Source: Rhipidocladum racemiflorum (lineage: Eukaryota; Streptophyta; Magnoliopsida; Poales; Poaceae). Taken from it: DNA of 64,000 nucleotides. The stretch spans positions 86,372,753 to 86,436,752 of the forward strand of contig CM070569.1 of assembly GCA_036346355.1 (NCBI GenBank). Direction: 5' to 3'. This document shows, in pieces, positions 55,416-64,000 of this stretch (its first letter is position 1; every line of letters begins with the position of its first letter). The notes below the pieces were generated by a model that saw nothing but the letters and a program-made list of their open reading frames with translations, had not been told where the DNA came from and ran no database searches. A program made the position numbers and the translations under genes.

Positions 55416-57517
55416 GGCTCTCTTCGCTTCGTTGTCATCGCATGCGTGCATTCATGCAAGAGCCCTAGTGCGATGTCCTCATCTTCTCTATCATCATGAC
55501 GTGAGCCTAGCCTCATCGTCATGTCATCTTCAGAGCCGAATCAAAACCCTAACCTAAGACCGGTTCAATGGACTAAGTTCATCGTGAGCCGCGTTGTTAT
55601 CTTTGCAATCTTTCCCATTGTTTCAATCGTGGAAAGACACTTGTCTTGTCTTATTCCTGAAAACCTAATCTACCTTTGACCTAGACTTCGTTCGTGGACT
55701 TGGTCGATGGACCATTGGCCATGTGCCATACCCTTGTGCCCGATCTAGTCTATTAGTCTTCTTCTCTTTTGTTTGACCGTGTTTCGTTCAGTCAACAAAA
55801 GTAAACCTTGAGCTTCAGTTTAGTTCATTACGAACTAACATATCTTTTTGGACCCGATCTGTAGATCGAGAGCCCATATGTCATCATCTTTCCAATCAAG
55901 ATAATAACTTCGGAAGAAAGATTCTTCGGAATATTATTCTTTCTTCCCCAGTTTTAATCTTTCCCTCTTCGGTGTTTTCCCGAAAGCCTGTTCTCTTTTG
56001 TCAACTCCTCGATCTAATCCACTCGAGTTCCCAAATTCATCCAAGCCGTTGTGCCCAATGCTATTTGTTCTTAATTTGGAGTTTATTTTATTTGTCTTTG
56101 AGTTTTGTTGTATTTGTGTTTCTTTTTCGTTAGACGCATTGTCCGGAAGTCGTTCTACGGGCTGAAGATCAAGGAAGTGAAAACCGAAGGTCGAGGATCA
56201 AGAGTCAAGGATAAAGAGTAAAGAACAGTAAAAGTTGCAAGGGCCAAGCAAGTTGTGCTTTGACCATGTTGATCCCATTTTCGAAACTTATGTCGTTTCA
56301 AATTATTGCATGCTAGTTTGAGTTAAATTGTTTTCAATTAATTTGGGATTAGATAATCAACCTAATTGTTATTGCCACCTTGTCTATAATAGCTGTACGC
56401 CATGATTCATTTGTCACCCTAGGGTTCTTGATTAATAGTTGGCTTTAAATACTTTGCCGACATGGGTTAGTTAGACCGTCAGTAGCTGCTTAGTCTTGCA
56501 ACGAACCTTTGACATCGTTTTGGAAATACAAAAGCTCAATATTGACTAATGGAATATGCAATGTATTTTGGAGCGGTGTGACGTGTTGCCGACACGATGA
56601 AGTTGATATGTGGAGGTATTCGTACTTCTTCAAGGATGTTGAGTTGTTGGCATTGTGTTGCGCAATAATCAACTGGGGTGATAAAATGATTTAGACTAGG
56701 GCAAGTGGCAAGAATTATGGTGGGCCAGTTTGGCGGTTGGGAATGTTTGAAACATGATATATGTATGAGTGATGGTGAGATGGATTTCTTTGAGAGTATT
56801 GATGTAAGTCTTGCCCTGGTCACTCTAAGGACTTAACCTTGTAAGCCTTTGAACTGAGTCAACCATACAACCACATGTTCGGAATGGGACGGACCTAGTT
56901 GATTAAGTTGCTAAAAACTTACTTGTGGTACCTCGGGGTGTCAACTACACCGTTTGTGTAGATTGAAGGGGGAGCGTACCAGGACTGCGGCATAGTACCC
57001 ATCCAACGGTATGTCGGTCCCATACTTCGCCTTAGCTAAAGGAAGGGATGGTGTAGGGTAAAAACCGGAGAGGTCTACTTGTGTAGTTAGAGGCTTCCGA
57101 AAGACTTTGTTATGATCACTCAATCGCATACTCTTGTATGGCGATTCACGGCTGACGTGATGAGTTGATTGTATCTTGTGGGTAAAGTGTATAACCTCTG
57201 CAGAGTGTAAAATCTATTCGAATAGCCGAGTCCACAGTATTGGACAATGCTCGGGGATTACAGTCAAGGGTTAGCTTTTCATAAAAGTGAACTTGGGTTT
57301 GGAGGCAGTTTGCCTGTGGAAAAGTGATAACTGTTTAAGGATGCGGAATGGTTTACTTGTGGAATAACTGTGAAATCTACTACTGTCATTATTTGTTTTG
57401 CTGCTTTACAATCTATTATGTTTATTTATGATTGTTGCTTTTCTGCAAAATAACCATTCAGCCTGTTACTTGGAATAAGCCATGCATATAGTTATTAGAC
57501 TTGCATTGTGTGCATGA

Positions 57518-57549
57518 CTTGCTGAGTGCTTTATGTACTCACCCCTTGC
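57518..57549 (+). promoter_or_regulatory. Conserved LTR hairpin block, copy 4
   Basis: CTTGC, GAGTGC-TTTAT-GTACTC (one G-T pair), CACCCCTTGC, 351 bp from the LTR end. Confidence 0.6.
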
Positions 57550-57905
57550 AAACAAACAATCACCAGTGAGCAAAAGTCTACATCGTCGAAGAAGAAGAAG
57601 TTCCGTGAGAAGGCGATTATATAGGAGTCGAACCCTGTCAGTTGCTGTGGTGTATTGATGGGATTCACCGAGGTTCTTCGTTCCGCTGCTGCTTATTTGG
57701 AGTTGAAGCTATCAAGGCCTCACAAATGTAAGGTTGACCTTAAGGTCGTTCAACAGTTTATATTCTATATTTGTGTTATTTCTCTTTTCCGCTGTGTATG
57801 ATTGTGATATTCATCTATGTTGAGACTGTGTGCACTAGCGTGATCCTGGACTAGTGCTGAATACACAGAGGGTTCGGATTTGCACATTCGGGTCCCGACA
57901 AGTAA

Positions 57906-58936
57906 GAACAGAGCCACTAGCTGCTAAAGAGTCAGAGGGTAAGGGCTGATCTCCCTGGGATGCAAAGATGGAAACTGGAGGTACCTCAGGTGCAGAAATG
58001 GAGATTGGATCAGGCAAGATGCCTTCATCTCCGTCATCATCATCGTCTACGAAAATAGACTGTCAAAGAGAAGAGCCTGAAATGTCTGGCTGGGCACCTA
58101 GACTAGCCTCATCGAAGGTCACCTATGTCTATCATCCTACCCAAATATACAGCCCAAATCCTATAGCTACTGGAAGAGATCGAGTAACCTAGAAAGATCC
58201 CGTCAGCAGAGCGTGACTCAAACTTGTCTAGGTTCCCAGACTTCAAGAAGAAGCACTTGCAACCAAAAACATGAAAATGAGACACACTGGCTTTTGCCCA
58301 TATCTCAACTCATAAGAAGTGTGGTGCAAGTGTGCCCTAAGAAAAACTATGTTGGCAACATGGCATGCCGTAGCTATAGCCTTAACCCAGAACTTCCTAG
58401 GAGTATTGTACTCATTTAGCATCATTCTGGACATCTCTACCAGGGTCCTATTCTTCCTCTCCACTACGCCATTCTGTTGAGGGACGTAGGGAGAAGAGAA
58501 CTGATGCTCTATGCCTAACTTCTCACAGAAGCTAATAAAGTAGTTCTTGAACTACGTGCCATTGTTGCTGCGAATCACTCGTAAGGCACTTGGGAGCTCA
58601 ATGGACAACCTACGGACCAAACCCCTAAGGTGTGAAAAGACTCATCCTTCGAAGCCATGAAGAACACCCAAGAATACATCGAAAAATCATCAACGATGAC
58701 AAAGATGTACCACTTTCCTCCCGCTAGCTGCACTCTAGTTGGACCAATAGTGTCCATGTGCAAGAGCTATCCTGGTGCATCAGTCATCACTCAGGTGACT
58801 GGGGATGAGAAGTAGCAACCATCTTGCCATGTCAGCAAAGAGAACATACAACATCTTTGACCATCTTGAGTTTACGCAAACCACGAATAAGATCATGGCC
58901 GCTAACTCGGGTCAAATGATCAAAGTCTATATGACT
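57906..58936 (-). pseudogene. Integrase of the second SIRE-like element
   Basis: Minus strand: GAG-pre-integrase remnant with CRHGKMVA-like sequence (about 58,840), MHMDTIGPTRVQLAGGKWY, VDDFSMYSWVFFMASKDE, then MERKNRTLVEMSRMMLNEYN and SYELRYGQKP. Stops and frameshifts break it. The interdomain linker reaches 57,906, where the solo LTR lies. Confidence 0.88.
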
Positions 58937-61000
58937 GTGAGACCCTCCCTTTTATGCTACAGTGCAAACATAAAAGAAAGGCTCTAAAGTGACTACTTTG
59001 CTAGTCCCATGATCAGTAGCTAGCACGCACTAACACAATTTGGGAACACAGCCATACAAGTTACATATTTTATTACAGCGGAAGTATCAATACCAGATGA
59101 CCATTGAGGTCAACGAAAATATAAAAGAAGAATCAGATGACTTGCAGTGTGCCACATAACCCTCAGGCAACTGACAAGGTAAACCTTAGGTAGAATTGCC
59201 GATAATAATCACGTTTTCCTGCGTCAAAGTAATTGTCGAGGTTTCATGCCTAAAATCAACAATAGTAGCAAGGGTGAGTCATTGCGTACTCAGCAAGATT
59301 TGTAGTGTTTGGAAAACCTGAAATATATGCAAGCTGAAAAGAAAGTGGGTTTCTACGGTTGATTTGCATAAAGCGGAAATTTGAACGGTATTACTGAATA
59401 GTAAATGAAAGAATAAATAAACTTAAAACAGTTTGCTAAATAATTAAATTAACAAGTAATTAAGTGAAAGAATACGACTTACTCACGCTCCGTCGTGAGT
59501 AAGAAGTGAATAATTACTCACAGCCCTTCGTGAGTAAAATAGCCCATTACCAAATTCCTTTATGGTATCAAAATGAATTTAACCAAAGTTTGAATATCAA
59601 GTTCCTTTTTATCAAAACTAAATCATCTAACTAGTGCCAGTTCACCAAGTTATCCATGACCGTGGATACGGCTAATCGATTAGTTTTGACTCTGCAGAGT
59701 TGTATAGCTTTACCCACAAGAAATGTTCTCCCTTTTTGCAAGGCCATTAGACACACTTCCTTTGGTGTGCCGCCAGAGAGTTCATTACGAAACTGTTCAA
59801 TTACCTGAACCTAACTTTGCACCAGCCCGGTGACGTCTAACCCTGACTATGATGGAAGCCAATAAATAGTAAAGTAATGATAATGAGGAGCCAGTGGCTC
59901 AAATAGAATAATAACAGCCCCAATTCATAGCCAGGCGTACACCGTTGCACAGGAATGCATTTACCCACAAAGAACATGTGACAGCCCCGAGCAAGCCGAC
60001 ACGAATGGGTTTATGGCTTGTGCTACTTCTGCCTACCAATGTGCAAAGCTAGACCCAAATAATTTAATAAGTTAAGGCTGCCCCATCCCAGCACTTGTGG
60101 ATGTACGGTTTTACTTGGATCATGCAACACTATGTTCGGTCCTTAAAGTGACATGGGTGATAAACTCCCCCTATCTACGTACACGTTAAAACATGTACAA
60201 CCGGCTATTGCCAATAGTCACCCACATCAAATCCATAGTTTTATTTTTATTTTTAACAAACTACCAATCTTTTCCATAACTTCGAATAACCATTTATAAA
60301 TCCATAAAGAAGGGGTTATGTGTAAAAAGGTTACCCAGAGTTTTCTACAGCAGTGCTAAGCATGAGCATTTTAATAACGAATATTCCCAGTTCAACCAAC
60401 CAGGTCTAGGGTTACAAAGGTTCGCGTATTCAACATAATTGAGGTATAATCCATCATTGCGGTAATAATTACCAGAAAATGTTAATAAGCAGTTTAATAG
60501 AACATAAAGCGTGCATGTAGATTACTTATTCACATTTTTAAGTAGTTATAAAACTGGGATCAAAGATGATCAAAGGGTGCTTGCCTTGCTAAATATTATT
60601 ATTCGACGAAGTCGGCGTCGTTGATGTTGAGGACATAATTTGAAGTAGCTAACGACGTAATCTTGGAACATCGGAATCTACGCGTCGTTTGCCGAGAAAC
60701 CAAACAAATAGCAAATAACACTTTTCAATAGGGGCAAAAGAAAATCAGATGGAAGAATCAAATATAAATCATTACATAAAACAAGCAGGGTTGAAGGCTA
60801 AGGTTTCGTGATCTTTGTATACGAATGTGTTACTTTTATATTATAGTTTTTCTAACTGTTTATCAGTGTAAGGGTCGAATCGTACACGACTCCTATTCCT
60901 TAAAATTTGTTTTATTTTACTTTACGAGTGAAGGAATCTAAGATTACAGATTTGAATACATATTAGATTTCAAATTCAAGAGGCTAAGATCATTTAAATT
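58937..61000 (-). mobile_element. Large LTR, minus orientation, right end not found
   Basis: TGTGAGACCCTCCC at 58,937 is the complement of a GGGTCTCACA terminus, as in the solo LTR at 33,691-37,074. The CTCTGCAGAGTTGTATAGCT block (about 59,691) and hairpin block (59,268) follow at the expected distances. The second terminus (TGTTACA on the plus strand) was not located. The LTR is truncated or merges into the rearranged region before about 61,000. Confidence 0.65.
59268..59297 (-). promoter_or_regulatory. Conserved LTR hairpin block, copy 5
   Basis: On the minus strand CTTGC, TGAGT-loop-ACTCA, CCCTTGC, 331 bp from the LTR terminus. Confidence 0.6.
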
Positions 61001-61049
61001 AATAGAATTAAGGCATTAATAAGATATTAGTTAAAATGCTATCGTTTTC

Positions 61050-61140
61050 CCGATAATACCGACTCTCAGACAACAGTATTACCGATCTTCGGTAGTACCG
61101 TTCTCGAGCTCCGATAGTAATGATCTTTAGTATTAAAAAG
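61050..61140. repeat. CGGTAGTACCG-type palindromic motif cluster
   Basis: GATAATACCGA, GTATTACCGA, CGGTAGTACCG and CCGATAGTAATG follow each other in 90 bp. Similar clusters are at 26,785-26,835 and 31,595-31,870. Confidence 0.55.
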
Positions 61141-61509
61141 GCGTTTACTGGACTAGAGTTACTGACTGAACCTACATGGTTTCCAGATGATTATTGTGAC
61201 ATGAGCATACTTTAGCTAAGGACCAATCTACACTTAATTATTCATAGCATGCGTTGCCGATAACCATGATATTTAGGGTTTTTGCTCTAACAAGATTCAG
61301 ATGCAAAGCATGTTGTAAATTGAATATTTTCTCAGAATATGGTAGGATATATATTAGAGAGTAATTGTAGACCATTCTTCTTAATATTCTTATTTAGACG
61401 AGATGTTCTACAGACTACCGAAAATGCTTAAGTGTTAATAAGTCTACACGGCAACAATTCAGTCCTCATTTTATGTTTCCAGCCGCACCTTAAAGTATTT
61501 GTTCGCGCC

Positions 61510-62169
61510 AAAAACGTGAAGGGGGTTTTAGGCCTCGAACACACAAGACAAACACCGGGTTTGCAGAGCGTGCCAGTCGATTTGACCTGAAATCGACAAG
61601 GTAGAATTTGTAATTTGATCGAAGCCGATAAACAAGGATCTATCAAGCTTTTCGCTGGTCGCAAGAACCGATTAGAGATAACTAGATCAATCTGTTACAG
61701 CTTGATCCGGATTGGTAAAATCGGCTTCTGGAAGGCGATGCGCAACAAAACGGCTAAGCAAATCAAACCTGGTGAAATCGGCTAAAATCAACACCTAAGG
61801 ATGCGCAACTATGTTGATTCCGTCGACTTGCAGAGAGATCTATGAGGCTAAAACAATGTAAAAGAAAACTTGTAAAAGTAGATGTGTGTGTTGTTGATTT
61901 TATTGTGTCTTGCCGCACCCACCTCTTTATAACATGCCTGGCCGATCCGAGTTGTACACGATACGGTACTTATCCGCGACGCTATTATCCGATTTCCTTC
62001 CTTTAGAAACGGATTCCTTTTCCGATTCGCTTGATGATTTCCTTTCCATGCGAACGCTTCCTTTCCGCTTTCTGCCGATTTCAATACACATCGAATTCCG
62101 ATGCAAACACATACAATTGCTTTTATCCTATTCAAAACCCATTTTGCCATGTAATTTAATTTGGCAACA
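61510..62169 (-). repeat. Probable 3' LTR of a second Tat-like gypsy element
   Basis: The minus strand starts TGTTGCCAAATTAAATT at 62,169 after a GGGGGC polypurine tract. It has a TATA-like TTATAAAG (61,932-61,925), an AATAAAA about 40 bases beyond it, and repeated CCGAT/ATCGGCT words. The left boundary and target duplication were not found. Confidence 0.5.
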
Positions 62170-62186
62170 TATGCCCCCAATTTTTG
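62170..62186 (-). other. Polypurine tract candidate of the second Tat-like element
   Basis: The minus strand AAAAATTGGGGGCATA directly precedes the putative LTR start. Confidence 0.5.
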
Positions 62187-62331
62187 AAAGAACTCGATAC
62201 ATTTTCAAAATTGCAATCGGCTTGTAGTCTAAAATTCTTGGTAACTTCCCATTAAATGGCGCCAGTGAATAATCTCAAGGCGGCGCTTTTAATGCAGCAA
62301 CCGCTCCCGCCCGCCGCTTCTTTCATCGCTG

Positions 62332-62339
62332 TATAAATA
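62332..62339 (+). promoter_or_regulatory. TATA box facing the antisense region of the second Tat-like element
   Basis: TATAAATA on the plus strand in a GC-richer context (CCCGCCCGCCGC upstream), about 160 bp from the 3' LTR. It matches the position of the antisense-gene TATA box in the first Tat element (38,049). Confidence 0.5.
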
Positions 62340-62369
62340 TGGGGTCCTCTACGGTCATTTTCACGCTTT

Positions 62370-64000
62370 CAAGCTCTGGATCGGGCACCATCGGCTTTGA
62401 TCATCCTCTCTTGTCCTTTCAAAATCGGCACATGGACCCTATGTATTCATTCCGATTCCTCAAAGTTCCAATCAATTCTACTTAGGACCGAGTAGGTAGT
62501 ATGTCGGCATTACGACAGTTATCAATAGAGATCCCTAGACTCCCTTTATCTACCTGATACAATATTTCTGAATGGGGAAAGTTTTAGGGCATGGCCTACT
62601 AGCCCTGAAAGGATGGAGATCTTGGTTCATTAGGTATCACCAAAAGAGGGTAGAATGGGAGAGGATGGGTATAGCCGAGTCTCTATCTTTGAGTCTAGCC
62701 GACTCAAGCCAATGAACCCTTGGTAGTCATGCATGTTATTTTTGGCCGGATTCTTTCAATGCTTTTTTATTCCCCGTCCTGGCCTAATCGGCCCTACTCG
62801 CTCGATGTAGCCCAATCAGGCTGTCTTAGGCCGACGATGGGGATCAGCTATCTACTTTAGTGGAAAACCTTCTTTCAAACTAATCCGCAAGAAAGGCGCA
62901 GGGTTGGTACAAATATATCCGCATTAATAATAGAGTCACTGTCCTAGATCGGCCGAAGAGCATACCGCTTTTCTCAACCTTTGGTTAGACCGATACCTCT
63001 TCTCAAGGGTGCTTCTCTTGGCCCCACTCAAACCTTTCACTAGTAGCGAGCTGCCTAGTAGAGGGTCATCGGCTTTCCTTGGCAAGATGTTCCTAAAGGC
63101 AGATTTCAAATGATGTATGTGATCCGTGAGTCGACTTTTTTCCTGCTTTGCCAAACACGCTGGTAATATAGAGGTCCTCTTTGGTTCTATTCAAACATGG
63201 CTTCATTGCATGTTTAGCCGATCTATTCTATCCGAACCTCTCGGGAGCTCAACTTTCCTGGAGGATTACCTGCAGCATGTCGCTCCACAATATAGAGCTA
63301 GCCGATCCTATGGCGAGAGGTTTATCATGTCTTCTGAGAGTTAAAAATGGACTCGATCGGCTTGCACAAATACCTCAGTTTCTTCCTTTCCTTAGATAGG
63401 GCTTCCTTCGGCCAACAAGACTTTTTCCAATATACCGATGTAGCCGATTGTCCATACCCAACATTCCTCCACCTTGATTCTGATAGCTCCTTGATGCCCC
63501 AATCTACCTTAGATTTGTACAAAATCATCCTCACTCCTTGCATCTTAAATGTCGGCTTGAACACCCGCAACCGAACATTTCAGCCATCCTATGAATTTTA
63601 CCACCCTTCGGTTTACGCCAATTAGGGCTTTGGGCAAACCATTCCATCTTTCCCTATTATCTTGTGTCGAGCCCTGAGCCCGAGTGACCAACAAAGTTGT
63701 CACGAGGTCATCCTTGAAGTAGCCGATGGTTTGCAAATCCTCTCAACGCCACATTTTGTCCTTAATTTCACGCTTGGTCCGCTCTCGCTGGGTGGACTAG
63801 AATATCGGGCCATACTAATGGACAGACTCCGCGGCTATAATTCATTTATTCCTTCCCGATTTTCATGAGCCGACGGTAGTTTCTTCGGTCCACTAAGCTC
63901 GGTTATAGCGACTCTTCCCAGAGTCGTAGAGGTACCGTGGTTTTTATATCCCTTCGCTTTCACTAGCCGCCGGCTTTTATTTAGAATGCCTTTGATCTTT
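62370..64000 (+). pseudogene. Antisense reading region of a second Tat-like element (partial)
   Basis: Plus-strand stretches such as TLDLYKIILTPCILNVGLNT and SYEFYHPSVYAN (about 63,500-63,620), and GGLEYRAILMDRLRGYNS (about 63,790-63,850), read like remnants of a protein, broken by many stops. Their style fits the antisense ORFs of Tat spacers, but they share no obvious sequence with the aORF at 38,351. The region runs off the window. No family assignment is secure. Confidence 0.35.

Larger units (their letters stand above)
53357..57900 (+). mobile_element. Giant solo LTR, 4.5 kb, TSD AGTAA
   Basis: Begins TGTAACATCCCAAAATTTGG and ends TTCGGGTCCCGACA, with AGTAA at 53352-53356 and 57901-57905. 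It contains a GC-rich zone (53,830-54,100), a GTTAAC minisatellite, the CTCTGCAGAG block (about 57,195) and the hairpin block (57,518). No gag-pol sequence and no internal copy of its ends, hence a single LTR. Its size recalls the roughly 4.5-kb LTRs of LARD elements such as barley Sukkula; membership is not tested. Confidence 0.9.
26600..58936 (-). mobile_element. Second SIRE-like copia element, minus strand, multiply interrupted
   Basis: Reconstructed from its parts, right to left: integrase 58,800-57,906, RT and RNase H 53,356-51,650, 3' spacer 51,650-50,832 and 33,179-32,016, polypurine tract 32,015-32,004, and 3' LTR starting at 32,003. Nested elements at 33,180-50,826 and 53,357-57,900 have clean target duplications that rejoin these pieces. 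The 5' LTR and gag were not found to the right; that end is lost or rearranged beyond 58,937. Left LTR end is approximate. Confidence 0.75.

Noticed and set aside
61503..61513. TTTTTGGCGCG on the minus strand as a gypsy primer binding site
   Set aside because: If the adjacent LTR is a 3' LTR, as the polypurine tract and spacer to its right imply, a primer site cannot lie on this side; the match is also incomplete after GGCGC.

Overview
The window is plant nuclear DNA, almost certainly from a grass (Poaceae). The evidence is two intron-containing CYP72A cytochrome P450 genes, Stowaway and hAT MITEs of the cereal type, and deeply nested SIRE-type Ty1/copia and Tat-type Ty3/gypsy retrotransposons. 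I cannot name the species. There are no rRNA or tRNA genes, no CRISPR array and no sign of prokaryotic DNA.

Region 1 (about 1-15,400) is the gene-bearing end. Two tandem CYP72A genes lie on the minus strand (1595-4019 and 7816-10084). Each has four exons of exactly the same lengths (543, 245, 385 and 426 nt, 532 aa), and the proteins are about 92% identical by eye. They sit in duplicated blocks of about 3.4 kb. Between them are a decayed CYP72A relative in the opposite orientation (5141-6089), a long AT microsatellite, a MITE and a two-exon FAR1-like fragment (6666-7363). Upstream of the second gene is a cluster of DNA transposons, including a 1.23-kb non-autonomous hAT element with a perfect 8-bp target duplication.

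Region 2 (about 15,700-26,520) is an old copia element on the minus strand. It is split by a young SIRE-lineage copia element on the plus strand (16,787-25,875, TSD TCTAC). The young element's 3' LTR lacks about 760 bp, and its gag, protease and RNase H frames are broken.

Region 3 (about 26,600-61,000) is a second SIRE-like element on the minus strand, split several times. A large LTR (ending at 30,608) sits in its 3' LTR. A 17.6-kb Tat-lineage gypsy element (33,180-50,826, TSD GAAAC) sits in its 3' spacer. A 4.5-kb solo LTR (53,357-57,900, TSD AGTAA) sits between its integrase and reverse transcriptase. A further LTR begins at 58,937. The Tat element itself holds two solo LTRs (33,691-37,074; 42,132-44,310, TSD CCTTC) and a hAT MITE (37,083-37,607, TSD GTTCCCCT). 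It also carries an antisense, intron-containing gene with its own TATA box.

Region 4 (about 61,500-64,000) looks like the 3' LTR and spacer of a second Tat-like element, again with a TATA box facing into an antisense reading region.

Only the two P450 genes look like intact host genes. Everything transposon-encoded that I could read through is disrupted. The most unusual signals are the antisense gene of the Tat elements, a hairpin block shared by five long LTRs, eight perfect TGACGTCA palindromes within 357 bp of one LTR, and the local divergence of the two P450s in a putative substrate-recognition site.
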